Origin: Utricularia gibba
Taxonomy: Eukaryota > Streptophyta > Magnoliopsida > Lamiales > Lentibulariaceae
DNA length: 64,000 bases
Direction: 5' to 3'
NCBI GenBank assembly: GCA_002189035.1
Contig: NEEC01000004.1
Coordinates: 744,001-808,000 of the forward strand
Under the pieces are notes generated by a model. That model worked only from the letters and a program-made list of their open reading frames with translations. It ran no database searches and was not told the origin of the DNA. Numbering within the stretch: the first letter of the stretch is position 1; each line of letters starts with the position of its first letter. The position numbers were made by a program, and so were the translations under genes. Positions 23,627 to 35,455 of this stretch are shown here, piece after piece.

Positions 23627-24262
23627 TCAGGATGACAACTGGGCTAAGCCATTACGAGCCTCCGGCATGGTGGGCAGGATGTTCAGAGCCTTCTCGTAAG
23701 CGGCTTTAGCTTGTTCATTCGACCCTTTGAGTTGATAGCACTGACCCAGTAAGCAGAAGGCCCGGGCGTTATCTGGGCTCAGGCGCGCCGCCTCGAGGAG
23801 GTCTGTGACCGCCATGTCAACGCGCCGCCGTCGATTCAGATCCAAGTGCAACTCTCCCCTTTTGACGAGGGCGTCGGCCTTTTCACCATCGGAGAGCATC
23901 TTCACCGCCGGGGGAGAAAGCGCGGAGTCCAGTGACTTGAGGGCGGAGGTTTTGCGGCCCATGGCACACAAGGCCATGGCTTTGAGAATATGCGACGCGG
24001 CGTCTCTGGGCTCCAGCGCCAGCGCTTTGTCGGCTTCATCGACGGCGGATTTGGCTAGGTTTTGGGCTGTCGATTTGTTTCCAGCTGATCGGGCTCTAGC
24101 GAGGAACTGCGCCCCCTGTATGAAGTGGCGATTAGCCTGATTGTTTTGGCGGGCCTTCGATCGGAGTTTGGAGAGAGCGCGCTTGGGAAATCTGAAAAGA
24201 ACGAAGAAACTGGCGACCGTAAAGATCAGAATCCCAAATTGCACTACTATCTCCGTCCCCAT
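23627..24262 (-). CDS. Tetratricopeptide-repeat protein with N-terminal membrane anchor
   Basis: A single-exon gene of 211 residues. Residues 5-23 (IVVQFGILIFTVASFFVLF) form a hydrophobic anchor followed by a basic stretch KRALSKLRSKARQ. The rest is TPR-like helical repeats: AVDEADKALALEPRDAASHI, TSALKSLDSALS, AVTDLLEAARLSPDNARAF and AKAAYEKALNILPTMPEARN. TPRs are protein-protein scaffolds. The anchor suggests the repeats sit on a membrane surface. I recognise the plant family by its layout but know no assigned function. The coding sequence is GC-richer than its surroundings. No defects. Confidence 0.8.
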   Translation of the reverse strand: MGTEIVVQFGILIFTVASFFVLFRFPKRALSKLRSKARQNNQANRHFIQGAQFLARARSAGNKSTAQNLAKSAVDEADKALALEPRDAASHILKAMALCAMGRKTSALKSLDSALSPPAVKMLSDGEKADALVKRGELHLDLNRRRRVDMAVTDLLEAARLSPDNARAFCLLGQCYQLKGSNEQAKAAYEKALNILPTMPEARNGLAQLSS

Positions 24263-24567
24263 TCGCCGGCAAAATTGGATCCAACGGCAAACCCGCGACG
24301 CCCCCAGAACGAAACCAGCTTGCCCTTTACTGCTTTGCCGAAAGATTTAAATAAAAATCCTGTCTTTATTTCAAGCTCCGACCCCAAATTCCGTCTTCTT
24401 CATTTTCCAGGTTAACAGTAACGAAGTATATCTCAGTGTTAATATACTCCTCAAAGTTTGCATCTTTGCGTAACCAATTGCAAAAGACAGCGCCTTTTTC
24501 ATTTATTGATCGATGAAGCCTGGTGCAGTAGAGATACTGCACAATATGTTCCATAAAATTGCATGCA
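24263..24567. other. Spacer between TPR and CAD-type genes
   Basis: About 305 bases holding the TPR promoter and leader and the 3' UTR of the reductase. Nothing else seen. Confidence 0.4.
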
Positions 24568-25967
24568 TCAGTCCGTCTCATCCCTGATGGAATTCCCAAC
24601 ATCGATTACGAACCGGTACTTGACGTCATTTTTCTCCAAGCGTGCCATGGCTGTGTTGACATAGTCCATCGGAATCACTTCGACCTCTGGTAGTACGTTG
24701 TGCTGTACTGCAAATTCCAGCATTTCTTGCGTCTCCCTGATCCCTCCAGTTGCAGTTCCAACTATTGATTTTCCGCCTTCATTTTGAAAGGTAGATAGAA
24801 GCGTTGATGATGACAGTAGGTAGAATAAAAAATGGAGAGTCTTGACATGTACCTAGAACCAAGGGGAAAATGGGAACCTCGAGCTTTTGAGGAAGACCAA
24901 CCAGGATTAGATACCCATGGGGTTTCAGCAGATTCACCAAGGGAAGAAGGGAATGCTCCCCTGATACAGTATCAATCACCCCATCCAGTGTCCCTGCAGC
25001 AGCCTATATACAACACAAGAATATCCGAAATCTTATAGCTGTGTCGTTGTTGTGAGATGGAGATCTTCATATTTCACCTGGAAGGAACAGTGGGTACCTG
25101 CATCTGGTCTTGGTCATCGCTGAGCAGGAAGTCATCTGCACCAAAGATTTCCATGGCTTCCTTCTTCTTAGCAGGGGATCTACTGATGACTGTGACTCTA
25201 GTTCCCATTGCCTTAGCGAACTTGACAGTCAAATGGCCAATCCCACCAAGACCAACGACTCCGACACTCGAACCAGGCTTATCGAGGCGAAAGCGTCTCA
25301 GGGGGCTGTACGTGGTGATCCCAGCACAAAGAAGAGGAGCACCAGCATCTAGAGCCAAGCCTTCAGGCCAGCGAATAACAAAGTCTTGATGGCAAACCAT
25401 GAGGTTGGAAAATCCACCGTGAGTGATGGTTCCATCAAAGTCATAAGCATTGTTTGAGATCACTCGCTGTGGACAGTAAATTTCTTCACCCTTTCTACAC
25501 TCTTCGCACTGGTGACATGATCCAACTATGGAACCCACGCCTACATAATCCCCAGTTTTGAATTTCTCCACATTCGCTCCCACCTCAGTCACTTTCCCCA
25601 CAATCTCATGCCTACTCAAACCCCCGTGTGTTAGTTTGTACAAGTCATGAATGGCTCAATCAGGAAGAGAGGCAGAAGGGTTACCCAGGAATGACGGGGT
25701 AAACTGTAGCACCCCATTCGTTCTTCGTCAGGTGGAGATCCGAATGGCATATACCACAATACAAAACCTTGAACTGCACATCATGCTCTCCAGTCGCTCT
25801 GCAGTGGAAAATCAGTGAAGGAAAAGCGGTAAGACTGAAAAGAAATCGCATTTATTAGTACAACACCTTCGTGAAAACTTGAATGGAGAAAAAACACCAG
25901 AACTGTCGTGAGCTGCCCACGCGAGGGCCGTCACAGTATGTTGTGTACTCGGAGACGCCGCCATCAT
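24568..25967 (-). CDS. CAD-family zinc alcohol dehydrogenase (mannitol dehydrogenase-like)
   Basis: A cytosolic NADP-dependent medium-chain reductase that interconverts aldehydes and alcohols (cinnamyl or related substrates), 362 residues. Exons: 25867-25967, 25685-25798, 25098-25611, 24853-25003, 24568-24776. Catalytic zinc ligands are in CGICHSD and GHEIVG. The structural-zinc lobe is [15 protein letters not shown] with its four Cys. The Rossmann motif is GLGGIGHL, followed by [10 protein letters not shown], where Ser/Arg suit NADPH. The C-terminus [19 protein letters not shown] is typical. The N-terminus [19 protein letters not shown] is diverged; the second ATG is equally possible. 'Mannitol dehydrogenase' is the usual automated name for this clade and does not prove the substrate. 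The final acceptor (AATGAAG) is weak but keeps frame. Confidence 0.9.
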
Positions 25968-26346
25968 CAGGATAAGAGACCAGATGCACTGACGATAACC
26001 CTATTGTTCAGCATCCCTTGAATATAGAATAAAGGATTGCTTTCCTGTTGCCACATAGTGGACCCATAGAATAATCCCACAACGAGTGTTCCAAGTGCTT
26101 GCCCCAAAATGGAGACAGTTCCATGTGAAGTTAATGAAAAACATAACATTTTTACTAAAGAATATGCATTGTGAGTGGTCATTTTCTTTCTACAACAACA
26201 ATTGAAGTATGTGCTTGCCAAAAATGCTTTAGCATGGCCCGTACTTGCAAAGAATCAACTTTCACTCTTTTTTCTCTCTGTAGTCCCAAGAATGTTGGGT
26301 AAACAGCGGGAGATAGATTTTGAAAGAATGAGGGGACCAGGAGGAA
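25968..26346. other. Upstream region of the CAD-type gene
   Basis: It holds the promoter of the reductase and the 3' UTR of the lipase gene. An 84-codon minus-strand ORF here has no recognisable relative and is not annotated. Confidence 0.4.
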
Positions 26347-27998
26347 TCAGGTGGATGATGGTCCTTCAGAAGGATGTTGTCTGAAGTACAATTTCCCTGA
26401 TTCGCTTCTGTTGAAGAGCTTCTCAACCAGCTCATCCCAGTTCGTATTAGCATCTTTAGAAGGGTGATCTCCTGCTTGCACCGTTATCTCTGAACTTTCA
26501 CCTCTTTTGTCTCCTGATTCATCATCAGGTTCTTCTGCAATGTTTTCAGCATTGGGTATTTTCAAGCTGAGAGCCCTAACCACTGCATCCTTGTGTTCTT
26601 TCTCTAAACTCTGTATCCTGTCAAACTTCTGCTGTGGTGGTGGCGGCGCCGTCATTGTCTCCACCTCCGCCTTCATCGCCTGCAGTTACACCAAGAGGAA
26701 GATAGATTAGTTAATACGCAGCAGCTGCACGTTGGGGTATGGTCAGTTGAGTTGAGTTCATATTCTTACTAGCATGGCGATTCTTGTCTGTCGTTCGATC
26801 CAAATGATCGAATGGTCAGAGATGGCGTTGTGGGACAAGACGATATGCTCAAATCTTCCTTCCACAGGAATGGCTGTTCTCACCTCCGGAGGAAACCTTC
26901 CACAACTGCCAGGAATGGATCAAGCTTTTGAAATTGTCTGTTTAGCTCAGTAACATGTGCGGATACCTGCAGAATTTCCTGTCAACAATGTGATACATTC
27001 GACCAGGTGCATACAGTCTTCTTGGATCTCTTAGCTTTCTCCCTTCTGGTATGAAGGTGTCTCTCAAGCACACACAGAATAATAAACAGGGCAAGCTGTT
27101 GACAGAGACAATGCCTGGTTTTAATACTTGAGTGAAGAAAGCAGCGACACTGATTTTGACTACGGCACTAACCAGAACACAGATTTGAAAATGTCCTCCA
27201 ATGGAGTAGATGTTCTGGGTAAGAAATCATCCTGAGACACCTCAAAAAGAATCAGATTCTGTCATCAGTTTAAAACCTTGGAAAGATGGAAGACAACTTG
27301 ACCTGCAGCACAACAGAGAAGACGATATCGGCATACTTGACAGCCAAATTGAGAGACATACACCTAGCCGGAGCTAGAGCATAGCCCCTCAACAAGCTCC
27401 TCGGAATGCGGAGTTTATCCCGATCATTCGCAGCCATGACCGCCATCAAAGCCGCAACTCCAGAACCCAGAGAATGACCTGCAAACACCATTTTGTATCC
27501 CCTCCCATTTTCCTCCCACAGCCTTCTCAATGTTTCTGATTCCTCATTCAACACCCAAAGAGCCGATTTGAGGAGACCACAGTGCACGTACCCCCCGTCA
27601 AACATCTGCCTACCCAGCCGATTATCAAGCAGCACCTTGTAATCACTTTCCTTGACTAAATTCAACCCACGCATCGCAAGGACTATCTCGCGATTGTCGT
27701 GATCGAGGTAAATTAAGTAAGGTGGAGCATTACCCTGGGTTTGCTGATAGCTTACGCGCTTGATCACACAGTCGGAATTGAGCCCGTAGCCGCCTTCAGG
27801 GGCGTATTTGGGGGATTCCAGGTCTCGTTCGTAGACGGCCAAGACTGTGCGGCAGGCACGGGAAATGGGTTCGAATTCTTCATCCGTCGCGATCGGCCAG
27901 GTGGCGCTATCGTAGCCGCCGATGTAGGTGCAGCGTTTCCAGCCCCAGCGCAAGCAACCCAGAGCCACCATCCATTCCAACCCACAACAGACCGACAT
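26347..27998 (-). CDS. Class 3 lipase (calmodulin-binding heat-shock protein-like)
   Basis: An alpha/beta-hydrolase of the lipase 3 / sn-1 diacylglycerol lipase type, 450 residues. Exons: 27303-27998, 27173-27231, 26967-27095, 26770-26905, 26347-26679. The N-terminus MSVCCGLEWMVALGCLRWGW is short and hydrophobic, Cys-rich, and possibly membrane-associated. YLDHDNREIVLAMRGL precedes the nucleophile elbow FAGHSLGSGVAAL (GxSxG, catalytic Ser). VKYADIVFSVVLQDDFLPR, RDTFIPEGRKLRDPRRLYAP and SHNAISDHSIIWIE follow; the last His is the likely triad His. The tail LEKEHKDAVVRALSL is charged. Tobacco relatives were isolated as calmodulin-binding proteins, hence the common name. No defects. Substrate unknown. 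Confidence 0.9.
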
Positions 27999-30900
27999 CT
28001 CGACGGAATCTGGATTCCACAGCTGTGCAGTACAGATATCTTGCTTGGTGCTTTCGAGCGGACAAGAATCACTCGCTGTAAAGTAAAGACGACGACTTCC
28101 AGGTTATGAAATCAAATTCGGAAAGCAGAAAAAACGATTCTTTGTGCGATGACTGCCGTTGGATGGCCGGAAGAAGAGAAGAATCCGCGCAGCGCAGGCA
28201 ATCTCACCGACTCCGACGCGATGACTGCCGTTAGTAACAGCAACTACTTTTTTCGTTTCATTATTTTAGAAGGTGTACAGACAAATTTAACGAATCCTTT
28301 GAATAATCAGAAAATATATTTCAAATTTAAGAATTTGACGTCAAATACAATGTGCATACATATCATTCAAGAGAAGAGTCCATTTTGATGCATGGAATTC
28401 ATTACCGAGTCCAAGTCAAAGAAATAATTAAAATAATATAATCTATATTGTAAATATAATTGAAATTACATTTGTAATTTCATTATTACATATATTATTA
28501 TATTAATATCGACGTACCTAAATCTCGAATTCTTGATGTTTCTTGGATCCGAGGTTCTATGTATGTGTGGTGCTTTCACTTTATGGTCTTCTCATAATCA
28601 ATGTTTAGGCACCGGAGTCGTCAACAAGTAGAGGGGTCCAAATTTTCACATGCATTTACCAAATCACTAGCGGGGCCCGTCTCTCCCCCATTTTTAGCTC
28701 CCGGTTAATTGCGCAATTAAGCCAATCAACTTGGGTTTATGTTGGATGAATTACGAAACTCACCATGCTTAATGGTAATACTACATTTAATTTTTTTGAC
28801 TGAGTGTGCCAGAGATAAAGAGTGTTCACTTTTCTAAATGATTAGTTTATGTATGTAATACTTTATAAAAATGCTTCAAACTTCTATTTTGAAACTGGTA
28901 AAGACTTATAAGTTTTATTAATTTTAAAATTATTTCTTATGTAGTCTTTTATGAGATGTAATTTTATTTGAAATTATATATTTTTTTAAAAAAATGTAAT
29001 CGTATATTTACAAAAGTAATCACTTTCAAAACATTTTATATCCTATTTTCGGTTTATCGATCGAATATATTCTTTAAATATTTTTTATTATATATCTATC
29101 TATTTTCCATATAATATTCTTATTAAAATATTCCTCGATATATCAATTTCTCCTAAACAAATACATCGATAGAGACTCAATTTATATGTTATTAAAATTA
29201 ATTTTCGATTTTTTTAAAAAAAGAAACTTATATCTACGTCAATCTCCACAACTGACTAAGAAAGAGTAACGGATTTGGTAGTTGGGCTAAAAGCGCCCAT
29301 TGGGGCAATTAAAATCGTTAAAGATCATATGGGCCTGATGAGGCCCACCCCAATCAATTGATCGCATGCATGATCCATCAGGCCCAGACCCCCGGCCTAC
29401 AAGGGAAGTGACGTCATCATTGCTTGTCTCTGTAATGTACCCGAACAGAAGCACCTAGAATGGAATTAAGAAAATGCCAAGTGTACAGTCGGTCCGGCCC
29501 ACCATTGGAAAATGCCCTAAATCATATTTCCGTTTTTTTAGTAAATTCTGTCTAAAAATACATATTTTAGATTTAAATAAAGATAAAGGATGTGATAATT
29601 GTATTTAAATACGATATTTGAATTTAATTAAATCCTAAAAAAGTATGTGTGTTTCCACGTGTAGGGTGATGGTGGAGTTGGGAGTAATTGCCCATAAAAG
29701 CAAGCAAGCACGCACACTTCACAATTCCACTAACTTGTACCTGCTGTCGTGTCTAAATATCTTTTTATTTGGAAATTAGCACCCCCGGATGCTTACATCA
29801 TGCTTACACCATCATTGTGTCACGCTCACCACCAACCAACCCTTCCCTCGATCCCGACCCATTAAACATTGGAGTATCCCACCTTGTAAAAGAAAGGATA
29901 GATTTAAAATTGTAATTTTTCTTTTTTTTTCCATCAAATAAATTAATATTAAATATCAATTTTCGTATGATAAAGATGACTATTTTTATAACTAACTTTA
30001 TAATATAAAAAGGGATATTAAAAAATGAATATCAATTTTCGTGTGAATAATAGTAAGTTTTCAAACTAATTAATTCAAAAATATAAATTACTGAAATTCC
30101 TAATATTATTCATTTCAGATTAATTCATTTCAAAATCAATTCTTTTACGAAACACGATTGATTTCTATTTTAAAAAATTTAAAAACATTTATCTTCATTA
30201 AAAGATAATAAAGATTCAAAAAATTCGATTTTAATAAAAGTTGTGACATTTGGTATCATAGACAAAATTGGACGGAACACCCTTTTGTGTTGTGAAGTGC
30301 TAACACGCATTCCCTAATAGTGAGCATATGATAAATGGGTTTGTATACCTTCTTATTTTCTATATTTAATATAATCATGGTTGATTAAGGATGTTAATAT
30401 AGAATTGGGGGCGCCACCCCCCCCCCTAGCAAGAGTGCCCCCGCACTAACCCCCTAGACTAGACTCATAGGTGATGACCCTCGCCCCCATTGATTTTTAT
30501 CCAGACGACAAATGGGTCCTTATGTTATTTTTTCGCATAAATTATTCATTATATACTCCTGACGTGACCAGGGAGATGGCACAAGCCTCAAAAGTCATAC
30601 CAGATATTATTTTAATATTCTATTTATTTATTTCTTAAATATCCTTCCCAATAGAATCAATGGATATGATCCCAACCTGTTACATAAGTGACATAATCTA
30701 AAGTTAAAAAGGATTATATTTATTGATTATTGAAGAATGTACAATTTAATAACTAGTAAAAAATATAAAAAAACAGTTCAGCTGCAGTGCGGTCTTTTAT
30801 TTTTATTTTCTTCAAATTTTTTAATTATTTGAGAGGGTTGGCGTGTCCTAGTTATTTCGTAGGCTTTAATTCTTAGCGGGGATGTGAGCTGTTTTGTAAT

Positions 30901-31327
30901 GTCTGAATGGGTTGCTTTAAACTAAGGGATTCGGACCCCCGGAAAACTAAGCTTCACCAACTAGGAAACTGACCCTTTGAATCTCGCTAGTCATCGCTCT
31001 CCACTATTATTTTTAATGTCATTCTTTTTTAATTATAATTTTTAAAACTATACTTTAATTATCCAAAAAAAGAATGTCGTGTTTTGACGGTTTTGCCCCT
31101 ATAGGGCAAATGTGTGTGGTGTGTGGCGGTGTCTGATGCGCCACCCCTCCGGTGGGCACGATAAATTTGTGTATTAAATAATTATATGAATATTTCATGT
31201 ATAAAAAAAAGGTTTTCCATTTTTTTGAGCGAATTTCGATGCTTCTGGTTGCGGATCATTGGTGGGGTGTTGGAAGGCTTTGGATTAGTATAAAAGGGGG
31301 GAAGGGGAGTTGTTGGTGGTGGGTAAG
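27999..31327. other. Gene-poor AT-rich spacer
   Basis: Apart from the lipase promoter at its left end and the MYB promoter at its right end, I see no gene in 3.3 kb. The sequence is rich in A and T runs. A perfect short hairpin GGGCCTGATGAGGCCC lies near 29330, with Site II-like TGGGCC and GGCCCA words around it. A C-rich patch lies at 30415-30450. Old transposon debris is likely, but no ends or proteins are readable. Confidence 0.4.
31289..31295 (+). promoter_or_regulatory. TATA box-like motif just before the MYB start
   Basis: TATAAAA ends 32 bases before the ATG, leaving almost no room for a leader. A second TATAAAA at about 31200 would give a more normal leader of roughly 95 bases. Either could be used. 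Confidence 0.45.
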
Positions 31328-32167
31328 ATGGGAAGACAGCCTTGCTGCGAGAAGGTTGGTCTCAAGAGAGGGCCCTGGACTGTGGAGGAAGACAAGAAGC
31401 TCATCAGCTTCATTCTGAACAACGGCCAGTGCTGCTGGAGAACTGTTCCTAAGCTCGCAGGTTCGTTCTTTCGTTGTTTTTTGTACTTGTTTGTGTGTTC
31501 TTGCTGATGACTGGAGAAAAGGGTGTCACTGCAGGGCTGTTGAGGTGTGGGAAGAGCTGCAGACTGCGATGGACAAATTACCTGAGACCTGATGTGAAAA
31601 GGGGGCTTCTGTCTGAGCATGAGGAAAAGCTCGTCATTGACCTCCACGCCCAACTCGGAAACAGGTGAGCGTCTGAATGCAGATTAGTAGTAACTCACTC
31701 CATTGAGTTGGGAGTTCAATGTGTTTTCTGGTTGCAGGTGGTCCAAGATCGCCTCGCATCTACCTGGTAGAACCGACAACGAGATCAAGAATCACTGGAA
31801 CACTCACATCAAGAAGAAGCTGAAAAGAATGGGCATCGACCCTCTCACGCACCAGCCTCTTCCCCTGCCGGCCACGGAGGCGCAGCCACAAGGACCCGAA
31901 GAGACGCTTCTTCCGGGGAAACACGATAATGAGAAACAAGTGCTGGTGGACACCGATTTCGGCATCGACGAAATCCCCGTGATGGATGATCCCTGGGAGA
32001 TTTTTCTGCCAGCCGACGGCAATTCATCGTCCACTCCGTCGTCCTCATCATGCTCATCGACCAACATTCTCGACGAGCTCGGATTTCCGCCGTATCCAGT
32101 GGATGACGGCGACATGTGGGTGACCGACTTATGGTCTGAAGAAGTGTTTAGGTTTGAATTCCCATGA
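31328..32167 (+). CDS. R2R3-MYB transcription factor (MYB20/43/85-like)
   Basis: A nuclear DNA-binding regulator of 230 residues. Exons 31328-31460, 31535-31664 and 31738-32167 have the standard 133 and 130 base sizes. R2 begins [20 protein letters not shown] and has the diagnostic [18 protein letters not shown]3 contains [17 protein letters not shown] and [20 protein letters not shown]. Close relatives (MYB20, MYB43, MYB85, MYB40) regulate secondary wall, lignin and phenylalanine supply in Arabidopsis. The acidic tail ([28 protein letters not shown]) looks like an activation domain. No EAR repression motif was seen. The exact subgroup is uncertain. Confidence 0.93.
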
Positions 32168-33324
32168 GAACAGATTAAAAAAAGAAAAACTTGACAGAAA
32201 AATTGTAAAGAAAGAAATCGAGGAGAACTCTGGAGTCTGGACTCCGAGTTCTCCTCTTTTCCAATAGTTTTACGCCACGTGGATTGATGGATCCTGTGTG
32301 CACTCACCCACTGTTGTTCCCTTGCAATCAACTCTTCCTCTCCCACGCACCAACCGCGACAACGCTAATGGTTAACAATGTTCTACAAATAATTATATTA
32401 TCATTTTTATTTTAAAAAACTTATTATCTTTAAAATACTTCAAAATCTTATTTTCCATTTTTCCAAAATCAATTATCAAAAAATACTTTATTAAAAACCC
32501 TACAAAATACCCTCATCCACAGAGCATCTTACAGACACAAGACACTAATTCAACCTCATCATGGCGTCCACCAACCCACTCACGTGGTCCCCACGTGGCA
32601 AATGGGCCCACCGCATTCCACACATCAATAACAACACCCCTCGCCAGGCCCAACAACCAAGTCCAGCGACGGGTCTTCAGTTGAGGGTTCACAGAGCCTG
32701 CAGCCTTCCTTAATGAGCCCCCAAAGACTCTGGGCGAGCCGGGCCCAAAATTCTCAGATTCCGGATATGAGAATAATTTTGTACAAAATAAGGTGAAAAT
32801 ACTTGATTTTTTTAAAAAAAATGAAAACATGTACGTTATTTAATTCCAAGACTATTATATTTGTTACCATATACCATATTGATTATAGATGAAAAAGAGC
32901 ACGTGTTTAAATAAAAAATATTAATAATCTTGTATGATATTTTTTAATAATAAAAGAATATAGAATAATAGAGATATTTGAAGCGAACAATATCGTAAAA
33001 TAAAGTATTTCATTTGGTATCAAATTAAATATCGATATATTTAATATTGGTGGAGAGCATAATATCATGGAATAAACATTGATGGATGGTGTAAGATAAT
33101 GACGACATAATTTGCAGTAAAATGGAAAGCGGCCAGAGAGCCAATAATTAATTAATCACACATAAATTGGCATTAAATGCGGTGTGGGTTTCCTTTCGGT
33201 CTCTCTCTCTCTATCTCTATTTTTTGATTATTTTTAATTTAATGATAAATGGAAATTAAAGAGATATTTCATAATGTACACTTTAGTGCCTGAAAAGCTG
33301 GTTTAGCGACAAGGCGAATTAATC
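32168..33324. other. Spacer between MYB and aspartic protease genes
   Basis: It holds the 3' ends of two convergent genes and AT-rich sequence. A 105-codon minus-strand ORF at 32513-32830 has no recognisable relative. Confidence 0.4.
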
Positions 33325-34644
33325 TCACGTGGTACAGTTGGTCCTGCCCAAACCTACCCTGCGATTAATCAGATCGAACTCAACCCAGAGGTTTTGCTGG
33401 TGGAAGTTTCCGATGATGTTGCTCGCCACGCCCAGGGATTCCGACCGCCCGATGGCGAGGCAATGCACGCCGCCGCCGACGTGGTCGAGGTTGCGCTCCT
33501 TGTCGATCACGATCTCCACTCCGTTTTCGAGTTGGAAAGCGATTTGCCCGATCATTCTCCCGATCTCGAAGGGGTTGCCGTCGAAGCACATGTCCATTGC
33601 GCCGGCGAAAACGTAGTCCTTCTTCAGTTTCCACCCCGCCAGCCTCATGACTTGCTCGCGGACCTTGGAGTAGGCGGCGTCCACGAGAAAGGTGTACTGT
33701 GTGCCGGAGTCAATGATCGTCTGCCCAGATCCGCCGGCGTTTGGACGGAAAACGGATTGTGGGATGTTGAGCTTTGCTCTACCGAATCGGATGCCGGTTA
33801 GGGCGATGGTGTAGGCGAGGGGATCCAGATTGGGCATTCGCTGGCTCTCCGGGAAGGTTAATAGCTTGACGTACCGGAAACTTCGAGAGTAGGGATTCGG
33901 GCCGAGGTAAAATGTGCCGTTGGCGCTGCTCTGCCCTCGCGATTTCACTGGCACGCAGTAAGAAAACCTGGGTACCCTAGCTTGAGAAGCGAACGATAAC
34001 CGGCCAATGTTCATTCCCAGAATGCCCTCCGCCTCGCCGGAATCGGTGGCGCACCCGAGGATCAGGGGAGGGGTAACTCTGGAAGGGGAAAATGTGATCT
34101 TCTCCTTGACCAGATTTCCCTCAGCCAGAGTTCCATCGGCGTAGAAGTAGGAATAATGGCAGAGGCGGTTCTGGTCGCAGGTGGTGGGGAGTGTGAAATC
34201 CGGAATTCTGGGCTTACAGACGGGGTGCGTGCACGGCAGAACGGAGAAAGACGAGGACAGAGACGGGATAAACGCCGACGCCGGCGGCAGCCTCTGCATC
34301 GTCCTGCCATGGCACTGAATCCACGACAGCTGACTCCCGGTATCCAGTACCATTCTCTGCGTCTGCGGCGGGGTCCCGATGGGCAGCGACACAACCAGAG
34401 CCATGGAGTACCTGAAAGAGTTATGGTAATTGTAGTAGAAAGGCGGCCGCGAAGCCGCCGCATCCGGCGTTTTAGCAACCGCAGCAAGCGAAGAAGAAAA
34501 CAGTTGGGACTTGGCGCACAAAGAAGCTGTGGTAAGATTGAATGAGATCGGGAACGGAAAGCGGTGGCGGTCGGGTTTCTGAACAGAGAGGCGCAAGATA
34601 AGAAAAAGCACAAGGAAGAAGAGAGGCTTGTGGAGGGCAGCCAT
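33325..34644 (-). CDS. Pepsin-like aspartic protease (A1 family, secreted)
   Basis: A single-exon gene for a 439-residue nepenthesin/PCS1-like protease. A signal peptide covers residues 1-22 (FFLVLFLILRLSVQ). The first catalytic motif is MVLDTGSQLSWIQC, near residue 100. The second is TIIDSGTQYTF, near residue 315. The flap region has YSYFYADGTLAEGNLV. Cys pairs are placed as in nepenthesin-type enzymes (LPCTHPVCKP, CHYSYF). The C-terminus IIGNFHQQNLWVEFDLINRR is conserved. It most resembles the Arabidopsis intronless At1g66180/At5g37540 type, recalled from memory. Likely apoplastic or endomembrane proteolysis. Substrate unknown. The coding sequence is clearly GC-richer than its flanks. Confidence 0.93.
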   Translation of the reverse strand: MAALHKPLFFLVLFLILRLSVQKPDRHRFPFPISFNLTTASLCAKSQLFSSSLAAVAKTPDAAASRPPFYYNYHNSFRYSMALVVSLPIGTPPQTQRMVLDTGSQLSWIQCHGRTMQRLPPASAFIPSLSSSFSVLPCTHPVCKPRIPDFTLPTTCDQNRLCHYSYFYADGTLAEGNLVKEKITFSPSRVTPPLILGCATDSGEAEGILGMNIGRLSFASQARVPRFSYCVPVKSRGQSSANGTFYLGPNPYSRSFRYVKLLTFPESQRMPNLDPLAYTIALTGIRFGRAKLNIPQSVFRPNAGGSGQTIIDSGTQYTFLVDAAYSKVREQVMRLAGWKLKKDYVFAGAMDMCFDGNPFEIGRMIGQIAFQLENGVEIVIDKERNLDHVGGGVHCLAIGRSESLGVASNIIGNFHQQNLWVEFDLINRRVGLGRTNCTT

Positions 34645-34698
34645 GGATGAAGAAGAAGAGGAGGAGAGTGAGCTGGGAAGTGGATGAATCAGTCAGTC

Positions 34699-34708
34699 CA
34701 TATATAGT
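34699..34708 (-). promoter_or_regulatory. TATA box of the aspartic protease gene
   Basis: CTATATATGG on the minus strand, about 55 bases before the ATG. Confidence 0.55.
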
Positions 34709-35455
34709 AATAGCAGCACTCATAGCAGCTTAGCTGTGGACTACACCCGGAAACAAGAAGAAGAAAGTGGTCCCCACCGAAGTCTCGCGCTGACGCGTTT
34801 TCCCAGTTTCATTTCCTAGCCCTTAGCGGTGGTGGATATTGTTCTGTTGGCACAACTTTAAAAATGCAGTTATAGAGCTTTGAAAATTTTTTCAAAATTA
34901 TTATTATTATTATTTTATTCTTCCACAATAAAAATAATATTATTAGCAGTTTCACATTAAATTCCTTTGTCTAAAAATAATATCTTTTATCATATTTAAA
35001 AGAATATAGTAAATGTTGAAAAATATTTGACATTATGATAATATTAAAAAAAAAGAAAAATAAATTAAACACGAGCGTTCCCCATAAACAAATACTAAAA
35101 AAAACTTTTGATACCGGATGTCGGAAGCGGGTAGGGTCTTGAACTTCGGGTCGTCATCATATTGGGCCTGGGCTGGCGTGGGGAAATGGAATGGATTTAG
35201 AACAGCTAGGGCCCAATAATGAGATGGGCCAAGGCCCAAGGGTGTTGTCTTCGGTGTTCTCATCTGATTGTCGGAGAGGAAGAGGCGACGGGGACGAGAG
35301 GATCGCGTCTGGTGGTGTTGTGAAAGCTTGAGAAGTGCTGCTGGGAAACCTTTGAACATTGCCGAAGTGAAGCAAGACAAACTTTGAACAGAAAAACAGA
35401 GGAGGAGAGCATCCACGACGTCTCTTGTTCAGTAAAAATTCGATCTTTTTTTTTC
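34709..35455. other. Spacer between protease and Hikeshi-like genes
   Basis: AT-rich at 34860-35100. From about 35120 to 35455 it is GC-richer and includes a Site II cluster. ORFs overlap on the minus strand but resemble no family. Confidence 0.4.
35163..35238. promoter_or_regulatory. Cluster of five Site II (TGGGCY) elements
   Basis: TGGGCC at 35163, TGGGCT at 35169, GGCCCA at 35210, TGGGCC at 35225 and GGCCCA at 35233. Such clusters bind TCP factors and mark promoters of ribosomal, cell-cycle and small-RNA genes. It sits downstream of the Hikeshi-like gene and 0.5 kb upstream of the protease, so its target is unclear. Confidence 0.5.

Noticed and set aside
25967-26221. 84-codon minus-strand ORF reaching into the CAD start
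   Set aside because: Its hydrophobic stretch resembles nothing I know, and it overlaps the true first exon in another frame.
29330-29345. Perfect short hairpin GGGCCTGATGAGGCCC
   Set aside because: It is made of overlapping Site II-like words and stands alone. There is no T tract or neighbouring gene to make it a terminator or RNA.
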